This document shows positions 26,528-35,191 of a DNA stretch of 64,000 bases, piece after piece. A model generated the notes under the pieces. The model was not told the origin of the DNA and searched no databases. It was given only the letters and a program-made list of their open reading frames with translations. Within the stretch, counting starts at the first letter, position 1, and each line of letters starts with the position of its first letter. This DNA is from Lentisphaerae bacterium GWF2_49_21 (lineage in GTDB: Bacteria > Verrucomicrobiota > Lentisphaeria > Victivallales > GWF2-50-93). The DNA lies in the NCBI GenBank assembly GCA_001804805.1, contig MHBH01000042.1, positions 1 through 64,000 of the forward strand. The letters run 5' to 3'. The position numbers and the translations under genes were made by a program.

Positions 26528-27613
26528 TCACGGTATTTCCAGCATTCTGCGGATCTCGCAGATTATCTGCCCCCCCACCGCTTCCTTGGAATAAAGGTTC
26601 TTAGTCAGTCCGACCGCAAACCTGTATTTCGGATCTGCAAATCCGATCGAACCGCCGTATCCGCCATGGCCAAACGCCGTATGGCGCGGACCAAGTATTG
26701 ATTTATTTTCTCCGAGTCCGTAACCGAGTCCTCGGTTGAAGAAGGTCTTGTCCTTCAACTGCTGCCTCTGCGTTGCAATTCTCATTCTTTCCGGGGGAAC
26801 TAATTCGACACCGTCGATTCCGCCGGGAAGCAGGGCCGCATAATGGCGCGCGATCGCCCTGGCGCTCATGATTCCGCTGCTGGCGGGAACGCAGGCGCGC
26901 CGCCCTTCAGGCTTGTTCATCCATTCGTGGAGAGGGCATATCCATCCGGGTATTGGGCTTGTGGCAGGAGATTTCAGCATGTCGGGATTCACTTCAGTTT
27001 CCTCAAGAATGGCGACGCGCGGTTCGACACTGCTCGGAATTCCGACGTACATGTCATTGATCTTGAGCGGATGGCATATTTTGTCCTCCATTATCCTGGA
27101 GAAGGATTTCCCTTCGATACAACAGGCGATCTCGCCGACCAGCCAGCTATAGGTTATCGCATGATATTCGGATTTTGTCCCCGGAACCCATATGGGTTTT
27201 TCCTTCGCCATCCTTGCGCACATCTTGTTCCAGTCGAGAAGATCCATCGCACTGGTTCCAGCCGGCATGTTTGGAAGTCCGGCGCTGTGGTTCAATGCCT
27301 GCCTGACAGTTATATTTTTCTTTCCATTGACACCGAACTCCGGCCAGTATTCTGCGATCTTCGCATCATAGTCGATCTTCCCCTCTTCGGCGAGGACATG
27401 GATCATCGTCGCGGCAATTCCTTTTGTAGTGGAGAAAACAGGGAACAAAGTATCAGCCTTCACAGTCTTCTTCTTTTTCGGATCGGCAAAACCTCCCCAC
27501 GCGTCAACGACAAGTTCGCCTTCAAAATATGCTGTGACCTGGATTCCGCATTCCTTTCCGGAGTCCACGGCATCGTCGATCATTTTCTGTATTTTCTTCT
27601 GGATGTCTTTCAT
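26528..27613 (-). CDS. Serine beta-lactamase-like hydrolase (class C/family VIII esterase)
   Basis: Second PBP-like serine hydrolase of the window. The nucleophile motif STTK is at 61-64. The tyrosine motif region YHAITYS is at 150-156. The third motif is FGHGGYGGS around 312-320, and the C-terminus is typical (GFADPKYRFAVGLTKN). No signal peptide, normal length (361 aa). Proteins of this type are mostly esterases, and resistance is unlikely. Not close to the paralogue at 11015: motifs are shared but the flanking sequence differs. It is flanked by repeats on both sides, so it is probably transcribed alone. Confidence 0.88.
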   Translation of the reverse strand: MKDIQKKIQKMIDDAVDSGKECGIQVTAYFEGELVVDAWGGFADPKKKKTVKADTLFPVFSTTKGIAATMIHVLAEEGKIDYDAKIAEYWPEFGVNGKKNITVRQALNHSAGLPNMPAGTSAMDLLDWNKMCARMAKEKPIWVPGTKSEYHAITYSWLVGEIACCIEGKSFSRIMEDKICHPLKINDMYVGIPSSVEPRVAILEETEVNPDMLKSPATSPIPGWICPLHEWMNKPEGRRACVPASSGIMSARAIARHYAALLPGGIDGVELVPPERMRIATQRQQLKDKTFFNRGLGYGLGENKSILGPRHTAFGHGGYGGSIGFADPKYRFAVGLTKNLYSKEAVGGQIICEIRRMLEIP

Positions 27614-27631
27614 TGAAATTATTCTTTCCTT

Positions 27632-27680
27632 GTAAGGCGGGCTTTCAGCCCGTTTGAACAGGCTGGAAAGCCTGTCCTAC
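27632..27680. repeat. Twin-hairpin element (27632)
   Basis: Hairpin 1 is CGGGCT-TTC-AGCCCG (27638-27652). Hairpin 2 is ACAGGCT-GGAA-AGCCTGT (27658-27675), a perfect stem. Loop TTC is complementary to GAA in the second loop. Outer GTAAGG and CCTAC pair partly. Confidence 0.75.
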
Positions 27681-28011
27681 TAATGCAAAGACGTATTTAT
27701 ACACCCATATCCATCCTTTTTCCGCAGTAGAGGATGATTTTGTACTATTTAAGTAGGATAGGCTTCAGCCTGTCATTGAATTGGATTGCGGAAGTAAAGC
27801 GGACATTCCTGTCTGCTTCCCTTTTTCCTCCCATGCCTTGCAGCATGGGCCACAATATTCCGCCCGCTGCGCGGACTCGGGAATGAAAGCCCTCGCAGAG
27901 GGTGACATGATGTAGCCACATGGCGTAAGCCTGTGGGTAAATGAAAAATTAAAAACACATAAAGCCTCCGCAGGATGGCGATATATTGATTTTGAGTCCG
28001 TAGTCGGACTC

Positions 28012-28078
28012 TTTGGACTGCGGTACTCCCGTACCGCTTTTCTTAATCCAAAGCGGCAGAGGGCTACCGCAGTCCAAA
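28012..28078. repeat. Twin-hairpin element with long outer stem (28012)
   Basis: Outer TTTGGACTGCGG and CCGCAGTCCAAA pair perfectly over 12 bp. Hairpin 1 is GCGGTAC-TCCC-GTACCGC. Hairpin 2 is GCGGCAG-AGGG-CTACCGC with one mismatch. Loops share only a CCC/GGG complement. Confidence 0.65.
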
Positions 28079-28153
28079 GATTCACTTCGTTCATCAAATG
28101 AAGTACATAAAAACACAGCCAAAAATGGCTTAACTACGGGCGGAAGATTTATA

Positions 28154-28227
28154 GGAGCGCCGGCGTACTTCGACAAGCTCAGTACAGGTCTCGCCGGCAA
28201 TTATAGCCAGCGGGACGCTGGCGCTCC
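28154..28227. repeat. Twin-hairpin element with nested insert (28154)
   Basis: Outer GGAGCGCC/GGCGCTCC perfect. Hairpin 2 is GCCAGC-GGGAC-GCTGGC (28206-28222). Hairpin 1 is GCCGGC...GCCGGC with a 23-nt insert in its loop (TACTTCGACAAGCTCAGTA plus CAGG). Removing the insert leaves loop GTCTC, which pairs with GGGAC with one G-U. It ends 4 bp from the stop of the CE4 gene. Confidence 0.8.
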
Positions 28228-28231
28228 GACT

Positions 28232-29245
28232 TCACCCCGCCGTCAGAACGATCTCGTCATTGCCTGGGAGAGCATCGAACTGCGCGATTCCATCTTTCAC
28301 GTCTATCGTCGATGACTTGTCCTTCTGCTGGACTTTGCATTTAGTCCAAGTCTTTGGAACAACTGTTCTAAGGGTCAGCGGTGAATCATATAGTTCGGGA
28401 TTCGCCTGTGAGCTAAGCTTCAGGCGGATCTTTGAATTGTCAGCTCCAAGCACTTCTGCTTTGCCCTTCTGTCTTTCCGTATCGTATTTATGATAGGAAA
28501 TATGGTCGGTGATCCAGAGGTCGCCACGGTCCCTGCGTTCGGCAAGCCCGTCGAGAACGGCCTTGAACTGATCCTGTTTCCAGGCCCAGAAGTCCTGGTA
28601 TCCCCAGTTCATGTCCGGACCGCGTTCCACGCCATGGGCGATGATGTATTCCATTCCGCCGTCCTTGATCGCCTTGTCGGCAAGGGCGAACATCTGGTCG
28701 GCTGTTTTCAGATGATATACGACGCCATGATTATCAAATGTCGGACGGTCAATGAGATAGTTTTTCTCCAGTAACGCTTTTGTCTCTTCCTTCGAGATGT
28801 TCCAGTCTTTTACTCCCGGACGTCCCCAGGAGATCAACTGCGGATTCTTGCCGGGAATTAAATCCAGAATTATTTTGTTGCACTCCTGTATCTCCCATTC
28901 GGCATCCTTCAGGTTCTGCATGCCGTCATGTGACATTGTGTGGTTGCCATACGCCATGCCACTTTTCCATACGGCCTTTTCGCCTTCCCATTCTGATTTC
29001 TTTGCTTTATACTCACCTTTTCCGGGATTGATATAGAAGGTTGCTGTCATCTTGCGTTTCACGAGTTCGGGCACGGCGACCTGGTAATGGCTCGGCCAAC
29101 TGTCATCAAACATGATCATGAAACAGGCCTTGCTATTGCCCTTCCATTTCGCAATCTCGGTGGAGCCGATGGCAGGATCGGCTGCGTGGGAGAGAAGAGC
29201 AGCGCATAACGCCGTCATTGCTACAAGAAAAGATAAATTTTTCAT
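28232..29245 (-). CDS. Secreted polysaccharide deacetylase (CE4/NodB)
   Basis: Metal-dependent carbohydrate N- or O-deacetylase. Signal peptide (1-21, LVAMTALCAALLSHAA). The NodB motif 1 is MFDDSW, with Asp47-Asp48. The zinc motif is H102-x3-H106 (NHTMSHD). A later aromatic/Arg block (SWGRPGVKDW) replaces the usual RxPxG motif. The C-terminal ~80 residues form a beta-rich extension outside the catalytic domain. 337 residues. Between twin-hairpin repeats on both sides; the large glycosidase gene lies upstream on the same strand. Substrate unknown (acetylated glycan). Confidence 0.87.
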   Translation of the reverse strand: MKNLSFLVAMTALCAALLSHAADPAIGSTEIAKWKGNSKACFMIMFDDSWPSHYQVAVPELVKRKMTATFYINPGKGEYKAKKSEWEGEKAVWKSGMAYGNHTMSHDGMQNLKDAEWEIQECNKIILDLIPGKNPQLISWGRPGVKDWNISKEETKALLEKNYLIDRPTFDNHGVVYHLKTADQMFALADKAIKDGGMEYIIAHGVERGPDMNWGYQDFWAWKQDQFKAVLDGLAERRDRGDLWITDHISYHKYDTERQKGKAEVLGADNSKIRLKLSSQANPELYDSPLTLRTVVPKTWTKCKVQQKDKSSTIDVKDGIAQFDALPGNDEIVLTAG

Positions 29246-29264
29246 TGAGAGATTCCTTTATATA

Positions 29265-29318
29265 GGAGCGCCGGCATCTTGCCGGCAATAATAGTAGCCA
29301 GCAAGATGCTGGCGCTCC
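29265..29318. repeat. Twin-hairpin element (29265), clearest example
   Basis: Outer GGAGCGCC (29265-29272) and GGCGCTCC (29311-29318) are perfectly complementary. Hairpin 1 is GCCGGC-ATCTT-GCCGGC (29270-29286). Hairpin 2 is GCCAGC-AAGAT-GCTGGC (29297-29313). Loops ATCTT and AAGAT are exact reverse complements. It ends 4 bp from the stop of the 1366-residue glycosidase gene. Confidence 0.85.
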
Positions 29319-29322
29319 ATTA

Positions 29323-32300
29323 TTATTTACCGATCTTCGCTTTAATATACTTGTCGGACTTTATCCAGGCCTCGTTGGTTCCTGTCCCGTATGTCATCTG
29401 CAGCACGCGGCCCGCACCCTTCCGTCCGAAATCGAGCTGGAATTCGATCCCGAACTCACCGGCAGGAACATCGTTGAAACCGAGTGCCTGCCACGGGATG
29501 AGAGCCTCAAGAAGATATCCGTTCTCCAGATTTGCACGTCCGATCTGGATTCCATTGTCGCTCGCGGCGGCACGGTCCACATTGGCACGCTTGTATGCGA
29601 GGAAGAGCTGCTTTGTCGGTTTTCCACCCTTGTTCTCGACGTCCGAGAATACCTCGACGCAGTCGCCTCCATACCAGTCGGCCTTTTCCGTCACCACCTC
29701 GGGTTTTCCATTCTTGACTTCTGCGATTATCGCAAGTCCGGCCTTTGTCGCTAGCAGCCAGAAATTGGCGCCTTCGTCGTTCAGACGTTTTCCATCGACC
29801 ACATGGCTGCCGAAGAAATGCCATTCCGGCACCTTGTCCTCGTCCATTGCGATTCCGAGCGATTTTTTCCAGACATCCTCGTCAATTGCGCCGTCCGCCT
29901 TGATTGCAGCATCGGCAACAAACGGAATTACTATGCTTGGCGTCTTCGGGCTCCCAGGTTCCGGCAGGTTCTTTTTAAAATCTCCGCCGGACTGTGCTTC
30001 AGATGCCGCACTCTTCGCCAGCGAAAAATAGAATTTGCCGACAAGTCCGACGGACTGCTGGTCCATAAGCGGCCCGACGCAGACGAAATCGATCCTGTTC
30101 ACGTTTTTCCAGTCCGGAACCTGTGGAAGATTCTTCGCGGCATCTGGATTCTTCTTGACATAATCCGGATCGGGAGTGAAGTCTGCAGCCGTGAGCAGTA
30201 CATCCTGCCATCCGTCGGTCTCGAAGATCTTGTTTAAATTCTTGCTTTTGTATGCGGCTCCGCCCTGCAGCTTCAGATAGAGGAATGAATCGCGTGGTAG
30301 TGTGCCATCGCCCTTGAAAGTGAAACCGAATCCCAGGCAGTCTTCAGGCTTTATATTCGATGGCGCAGCGATGTTCGTCCAGATTCCGCCATGCCAGTCC
30401 TTGGTCACTTTTCCAAACTGCGCCCTTAGCACCTGTTCCTTCTCGGCGTCAGGGATGATTTCCATCTTCATGTTTCCATAGAACATACAGACTTTGTCTG
30501 AAGCAAAATCCTTGGCGACGAAGAGAGTGGATTTCTCATCAGTTGCGGATTTCGCAACCACGGCCTTCTTCTTCCCGTTCGCCCCTTCAATGAAATCCTT
30601 GAACGGAACAAGTACAGGTGAGGGGAACGCGGCGGTCCTGGGTTTTTCCTCGAGCGGCCACTGGGCGACTGACTTGGCTTCCGGACCCGCGACGTCGGCT
30701 GCGGAGATCTCAAACCAGATCGTCCCCCATTTCGGGGAAAGATTGAAACTCATAGCTCCAGCCTTCTCAATCACCTCGACTTTTCCCAGTCTGCGACCTT
30801 CGCAATCAAGGGCGTAGACGATAAGGCCCGGCTGGACGCCGCTGAGTCCTACGTAACCACGCAGTGCTTCAACAAGGATCGGACCTTTGCCGGTCTTGAC
30901 ATAGTTCGTAAAACCATCCTTGTCCTTGCCGAGTTCCTGTCCAGTGTTCTGGTTGCGGCCCGTGGCGACAAGGAGCATGCGTTTTGATTCGGAGACAGGT
31001 TTTCCGTCGGTGCTCGTGATCAGCACGTTCGCATAGGGATTGTCGACCTTGCATCTCAGGTTCTTCGTGGAATTATCGGCGCGCCATCCGGCAAAGCCGG
31101 AGAAGCCCTGTGTCTTCGGAGTATCAATGATCATTGTCCCGAAAGCCCAGTCAACTGTCATCTCCTTCGTGTCCGAACGGTAGAACGGCGCACCGGCGGC
31201 ATTGTATCCAAGATCTATCTTCCATTTCTTGCAGGCGGATACATAGAGCCTGTAGAGCCACTGGAAGTCCCCGATCTGGTTCTGGAACGCGCGCGCGTTC
31301 GGAATCACAAGAAAACGGTCGTCGAGCCAGCCGAGAGTATATTTGCCGTCCTCACTTTTTCCGATGGGCATGGCATTCGCAGGGATTGATGCGAGTTCGA
31401 CGGCGCCTTCCAGTTTATCATATGACAAAGTCTTCTCGGTATCCCAGGGAGCTGATACCGTGAATTTCACGGGTGATGGGAGAGTGACAACTTTCACATT
31501 TGGATTGACAGCCTTTGCCGGAACTCCGATGTCGCGCTTCTTGTGGTATCGGTCGCAGTATGGATTATCACCGATGATGACAGCATGTTTTGCCTTGCTG
31601 TAGTCGCCGCTGGCGCTTCGTCCGGTCATGAAGACGACATCAGCATCACCTTCATATGACTTATCAAAGAATACGCATTCGACTTCGTGGAGCAGGGGGA
31701 GGAAGAGCGCCGCATTGCCGATCGTTCCGCTTCCACCGCTAAGTCCGAGGGCATGGAGGTTCTGTTCATACATGTCTTCTGTGGAATACGCGATATTAGC
31801 CTTGTACCGGGGCTTGGAAAAGTCACTGCGATCAAAGAGAGAGGCGCAGATCCTGTTGACGGCCATCCACGGCGAGTTGTGGACATAGGAGAAAGTGTGG
31901 GCGAAGACGTTTCTGTACGCCTGATAGTCGTGACGGTTGTCAAAGTTCGGCATCTGGACCCCAACCCAGCGGTGTGCGAATGAGAATTGAAGGCTCTGGG
32001 TCACCCCTTGGAATGACGTTATGGCGGCAACTGCGAGATTCACGTCCGCGCAGGTGGTGAGGGAGCCGCCAGTCCATTCCCCGTTTATCCCTGGAACTCC
32101 TTTGACCTTTATGCGCGGAATGTTTGAGAACCAGTTGGTCGTCTTCACGTCGACGCCTTCAACGACCACGCCCTTGCTGCTCGGTCTGGCGTTCCAGGCG
32201 GTGTATCCGGGAGCATACAGATGCGCGGCGATCGTGCCGGTACCCTGGACTTCCGCATACTGGTTTATCGCACCATGGAGATCGTGAGATCCCACAATGA

Positions 32301-33423
32301 CGCTCTTGAATCCGAGGCTCCGGATATGTTTTGACGCTTCCTTATAGAACGAAATTGATGATTCGGCGAGATGCGCATAGTAGTCGTTCACACGCGCCGC
32401 ACCGCGGGTCTTCGAACGGTACGGACGATCCCATTCGAGAAGCGTGTTGAGCCGTGGGCGGAACACATTGCCCTTTGCAGGATCCTCGTCGTCGAACAGA
32501 CCCTTCTTGCCTTCGGCATCTGTCCATGCGGCATCAAGCTTTTCGCGCGTGCCATATTTCGCAACGAGCCACCTGTTCCATTCGGCATCGTGCCATTTCT
32601 GGATCTTGTCAGTCGTCTTGAAACTCCAGTCCCAGAACTGTCCGTTCTCGTTTATGATCTCCACGGTTGCAACTCCGGGCTCCTCTCCCCATGTGCGCCC
32701 TGTGTAGGGATTCTTGTGCTTGAGGAATTCAGTGACCGCGCGTTTCCAGGCCTCCACGATCTTGGGATGCGGGAATACTCCCTTCCATCCCTTGTTGTCC
32801 AGCTTGTTCATGGCTTCCCAGTCATCAATGCCGTCTTCGGCCATGAAGCTTCTGTAATCCGCGAAGTCGAGATAGATGTAGATGCCGCGTTTGAAGAGTT
32901 CCGAAGCAAGCTTGTCTAGACGATCCATGTTCTTCGGATCAAGAAGGCTGTTGCTGGAGGGTTTTATCTGCAGGTATCCGAGACCATTGGAGGCCATGTC
33001 ATTGTGGTGGAAACGGACGATATTGTATCCGCAGCCCGCAATAGAATCAGCCATCTTCTCTATTTCTTCAGGCTTTTCAGGAAAAGTCATTCCATAGCAG
33101 GTGGTGGTGCCCCAGAACCTTGCGAGGGTCTTGTCTGCAAAATAAAGTTTGCCGTCGGGGCCGGCCTGTACCACGCCATGTTTCCCTGCCGGCTTGTCGA
33201 AGAGCCAGCTGCCTGTGTTCACGACTGAATCCGCCGCGAATTCCGGATACGCCTTTTCCGGCCAAGGGACAAGATCGGAAGCATCGGGAAGGGATTCCGG
33301 CGGTGTTGCCGTCGGGATCTGAAGCGCCGCCGACGGCGCCGGATCCGCGGCGCTTGTGCTCTGTGAGATGCTTAGGAACAACGCGATTGACAGTGAAATT
33401 CCGGCCGTCCGCAGATTATTCAT
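29323..33423 (-). CDS. Large secreted clan-A glycosidase with CBM9-like C-terminus
   Basis: 1366 residues. Signal peptide about 1-26. The catalytic TIM barrel (about 60-480) has GH5/GH42-type features: FWGTTTCYG near 103, general acid Glu259 in EIINENGQF, and nucleophile candidate Glu449 in GINGEWTGG. A long middle part (about 500-900) has beta-sandwich character. A carbohydrate-binding-like segment lies at about 930-1130 (LYLKLQGGAAYKSKNLNK). The C-terminal ~200 residues match the CBM9/DOMON-like pattern (AAIKADGAIDEDVWKKSLG ... WYGGDCVEVFSDVENKGG). Probably cleaves a beta-linked polysaccharide on the cell surface. A TACTATCGATAGCA palindrome lies 44 bp upstream of the start, and GGAGATC is placed for translation. 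Confidence 0.82.
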   Translation of the reverse strand: MNNLRTAGISLSIALFLSISQSTSAADPAPSAALQIPTATPPESLPDASDLVPWPEKAYPEFAADSVVNTGSWLFDKPAGKHGVVQAGPDGKLYFADKTLARFWGTTTCYGMTFPEKPEEIEKMADSIAGCGYNIVRFHHNDMASNGLGYLQIKPSSNSLLDPKNMDRLDKLASELFKRGIYIYLDFADYRSFMAEDGIDDWEAMNKLDNKGWKGVFPHPKIVEAWKRAVTEFLKHKNPYTGRTWGEEPGVATVEIINENGQFWDWSFKTTDKIQKWHDAEWNRWLVAKYGTREKLDAAWTDAEGKKGLFDDEDPAKGNVFRPRLNTLLEWDRPYRSKTRGAARVNDYYAHLAESSISFYKEASKHIRSLGFKSVIVGSHDLHGAINQYAEVQGTGTIAAHLYAPGYTAWNARPSSKGVVVEGVDVKTTNWFSNIPRIKVKGVPGINGEWTGGSLTTCADVNLAVAAITSFQGVTQSLQFSFAHRWVGVQMPNFDNRHDYQAYRNVFAHTFSYVHNSPWMAVNRICASLFDRSDFSKPRYKANIAYSTEDMYEQNLHALGLSGGSGTIGNAALFLPLLHEVECVFFDKSYEGDADVVFMTGRSASGDYSKAKHAVIIGDNPYCDRYHKKRDIGVPAKAVNPNVKVVTLPSPVKFTVSAPWDTEKTLSYDKLEGAVELASIPANAMPIGKSEDGKYTLGWLDDRFLVIPNARAFQNQIGDFQWLYRLYVSACKKWKIDLGYNAAGAPFYRSDTKEMTVDWAFGTMIIDTPKTQGFSGFAGWRADNSTKNLRCKVDNPYANVLITSTDGKPVSESKRMLLVATGRNQNTGQELGKDKDGFTNYVKTGKGPILVEALRGYVGLSGVQPGLIVYALDCEGRRLGKVEVIEKAGAMSFNLSPKWGTIWFEISAADVAGPEAKSVAQWPLEEKPRTAAFPSPVLVPFKDFIEGANGKKKAVVAKSATDEKSTLFVAKDFASDKVCMFYGNMKMEIIPDAEKEQVLRAQFGKVTKDWHGGIWTNIAAPSNIKPEDCLGFGFTFKGDGTLPRDSFLYLKLQGGAAYKSKNLNKIFETDGWQDVLLTAADFTPDPDYVKKNPDAAKNLPQVPDWKNVNRIDFVCVGPLMDQQSVGLVGKFYFSLAKSAASEAQSGGDFKKNLPEPGSPKTPSIVIPFVADAAIKADGAIDEDVWKKSLGIAMDEDKVPEWHFFGSHVVDGKRLNDEGANFWLLATKAGLAIIAEVKNGKPEVVTEKADWYGGDCVEVFSDVENKGGKPTKQLFLAYKRANVDRAAASDNGIQIGRANLENGYLLEALIPWQALGFNDVPAGEFGIEFQLDFGRKGAGRVLQMTYGTGTNEAWIKSDKYIKAKIGK

Positions 33424-33466
33424 GATATGATCTCCTTAGAATGTTATTTTGAAAGAGATATAAAAG

Positions 33467-33480
33467 TACTATCGATAGCA
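33467..33480. promoter_or_regulatory. TACTATCGATAGTA-type operator candidate, site 1
   Basis: TACTATCGATAGCA, one mismatch from a perfect palindrome, 44 bp upstream of the large glycosidase start. Three further copies are at 50502, 59588 and 61499. Confidence 0.65.
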
Positions 33481-33560
33481 TTATTATAGTTTCGGGAAGG
33501 GGAATGTCAATCAGAAAAAATGAAATAGGGAGTAAAATAATACGGGACAAAGGAAAACTA

Positions 33561-34653
33561 TTTTCTCACAAAGGCGCAAAGCCACTAAGTTATTATTCTT
33601 GAGGATGAAGCAACACTTTGATGTCTTTTTGCCTTATCTCTGTTTTTGAAACAATATTCTTGTCATCAAAATAGATGTGAATAGTATCTTCGCTATAACC
33701 ATGGGATTCCTTAAAAGGATTGATAAAAGGAAAATCTAGATGAAATGCATTTTTCCAATTCATGTGGTTTCCATATGTAATATCTGGAAATATTTGGTTA
33801 TGGAAAATTGGGAAAATGTTGCTTAAATGATAATCTCTCTTATCCCAATCTGGTTTGCCCAGTATCTCATATGCCTTATTTCTTGAATCTCCAATCTTGA
33901 TCTGGGCAGCCTTATATTTCAATTGATCCATCCTGTTGTTGTCGATAGCTGTCAAAATACTGAAAGTGATTATCACAATTGAAAGTATGCTCCCTAAGGA
34001 TATTCCGACGAATATAAGATAGGTTTTAACCTTAACTCCTCTGCTCAAAACACCATCCGTTATAAAAAACAGTATGCCTGAATATAGAAACGCATTGGCA
34101 AGCCTCTGATATGAAGACCATGGATCACCGCATTTATCAAATACTAGATGATTCCAGAAATGCCATATGTCCACCAATTTTGAAAAATGAAAATCATAAG
34201 CCAATAAAGCAAAAAACGCTAAAAGATATATTGGAGTCAGGTTTCTGTTTCTAAAATATTTAATTTTTAGGACAGCATATGAAATTATCAGTATGATTGC
34301 CATGGCGCAAGGGAAAACTTCTCGTATAAACATATCATAAGTCAGGTAATGGTCAGAATTTTCAAACTGCAATTTGTCAACAGTTGCCGTAGTGTTGTCC
34401 CCAAACATTCTTTTAAAATCAGGCGGATAAAAATGTATCTTGATTAGGCCATAGGAAACGAATCCTCCCCAGAGAAGTTGCGAGATTGCAAAAACAATAA
34501 CGAATGAAAGAAATATGGTTTTGTATCTCTTGCTCATAGTACAACAGATGTTGTTTTGAGATGGTGTTTATATATAAATTAGCATGTTATTTAACTGCTA
34601 CAATATAAGTTAGAAAGCTATCTCTGTGGCTCCGTGCCTTTGTGCGAGAAAAA
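33561..34653. repeat. Imperfect inverted repeats flanking the 314-residue gene
   Basis: The left arm (33561-33589) contains TTTTCTCACAAAGGCGCAAA and continues GCCACTAAG. The right arm (34622-34653) reads, reversed, TTTTTCTCGCACAAAGGCAC and then GGAGCCACAGAG. The arms enclose exactly one gene of about 1 kb. They belong to the widespread CTCTGTGGC...GAGAAAA type of repeat. Confidence 0.6.
33593..34537 (-). CDS. Predicted membrane protein with BamE-like C-terminal domain
   Basis: Not a named family. Five hydrophobic segments are seen (about 9-32, 75-95, 105-122, 150-170, 172-200). The C-terminal ~110 residues start with KIGDSRNKAYEILGKPDWDK, which resembles the SmpA/OmlA (BamE-like) fold: a short helix-pair domain that recurs in envelope proteins. 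Context does not identify the role. The coding sequence is markedly A+T-richer than the flanking glycosidase genes. The gene is alone between two imperfect inverted repeats, which together suggest horizontal acquisition as a cassette. No operon partner. Confidence 0.62.
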   Translation of the reverse strand: MSKRYKTIFLSFVIVFAISQLLWGGFVSYGLIKIHFYPPDFKRMFGDNTTATVDKLQFENSDHYLTYDMFIREVFPCAMAIILIISYAVLKIKYFRNRNLTPIYLLAFFALLAYDFHFSKLVDIWHFWNHLVFDKCGDPWSSYQRLANAFLYSGILFFITDGVLSRGVKVKTYLIFVGISLGSILSIVIITFSILTAIDNNRMDQLKYKAAQIKIGDSRNKAYEILGKPDWDKRDYHLSNIFPIFHNQIFPDITYGNHMNWKNAFHLDFPFINPFKESHGYSEDTIHIYFDDKNIVSKTEIRQKDIKVLLHPQE

Positions 34654-34724
34654 ATATCTTGATGGGCGACTTTCGCAAGGAGGATGAAGGCGGATAGCTT
34701 CAGCGAACAAGAAGGCAATCTTCT

Positions 34725-34952
34725 TCATTTAGAAGCTTTGATTCTGGAAAAGGCATCCCTCATGACGTCTTTTGCAGGTCTTGATTTCATTTTACCTGCA
34801 CGATATTCAGCATATCGCCTGTCGGCTTCGTCAAGCCATTTGACTTCATGTTCAGAATCCAGGTTGGAAATGATGTGGTCCGCAAGCACGGCCTTCTTCT
34901 TCGACGGAAGTTTGAAGATTTCAGATTCTATCTGTGTAAGAGTCATTGACAT
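34725..34952 (-). CDS. Addiction-module antitoxin-like protein (PF09720 type), orphan
   Basis: 75 residues resembling the putative addiction-module component family (TIGR02574/PF09720): LTQIESEIFKLPSKKKAVLA at the start, then HIISNLDSE and WLDEADRRYAEYRAGK. These are normally unstable antitoxins encoded next to a RelE/ParE-type toxin. No toxin gene follows downstream; the 180 bp there hold only repeat sequence. So it is probably a leftover antitoxin or one that acts on a distant toxin. Confidence 0.75.
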   Translation of the reverse strand: MSMTLTQIESEIFKLPSKKKAVLADHIISNLDSEHEVKWLDEADRRYAEYRAGKMKSRPAKDVMRDAFSRIKASK

Positions 34953-35020
34953 ATTTTCACCTCAGACAAAATATAATCTTTACAATAGTAATTTCAAAGA
35001 TGGGAAGAGCAGAATTGTTG

Positions 35021-35079
35021 CCGGCGAGACGCCAGCGCTCCATTAAGAAAATGAAGAACGCGCAAACATGCGCTACTAC
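35021..35079. repeat. Half twin-hairpin next to a GCGCAAACATGCGC repeat
   Basis: GCCGGC-GAGAC-GCCAGC followed by GCTCC is the right half of a twin-hairpin element. The AACGCGCAAACATGCGC unit (35057-35079) follows. The rest of the gap up to 35191 contains TTCGATGTTGGAAGTTCGA-like direct repeats and no gene. Confidence 0.6.
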
Positions 35080-35191
35080 GAGCAGAATATGGGAATCTGT
35101 GGGCATTCATTCGATGTTGGAAGTTCGACCTGTCCCCCGTAGCCTTGGCGGAGGCGGAAGTTGAATGTTCGATGTTCAATCTCTTACACCA

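Larger units (their letters stand above)
27614..28231. other. 618-bp gene-free stretch filled with hairpin repeats
   Basis: Short ORFs exist here but they run across hairpins, so I call no gene. It contains a twin hairpin (27632-27680), a hairpin AAGCGGACA-TTCC-TGTCTGCTT around 27807-27828 followed by a T-run, a third (CCCATGC...GCATGGG) around 27829-27848, an element with a TTTGGACTGCGG outer stem (28012-28078), and the nested element 28154-28227. Confidence 0.7.

Noticed and set aside
27765-28097. Open frame of 110 codons on the minus strand
   Set aside because: It runs through several hairpin repeats, has no ribosome site, and its sequence shows no domain; reading of repeat DNA.
34538-34724. 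RelE/ParE toxin gene after the antitoxin-like gene
   Set aside because: No toxin-like frame was found there; only inverted-repeat sequence.
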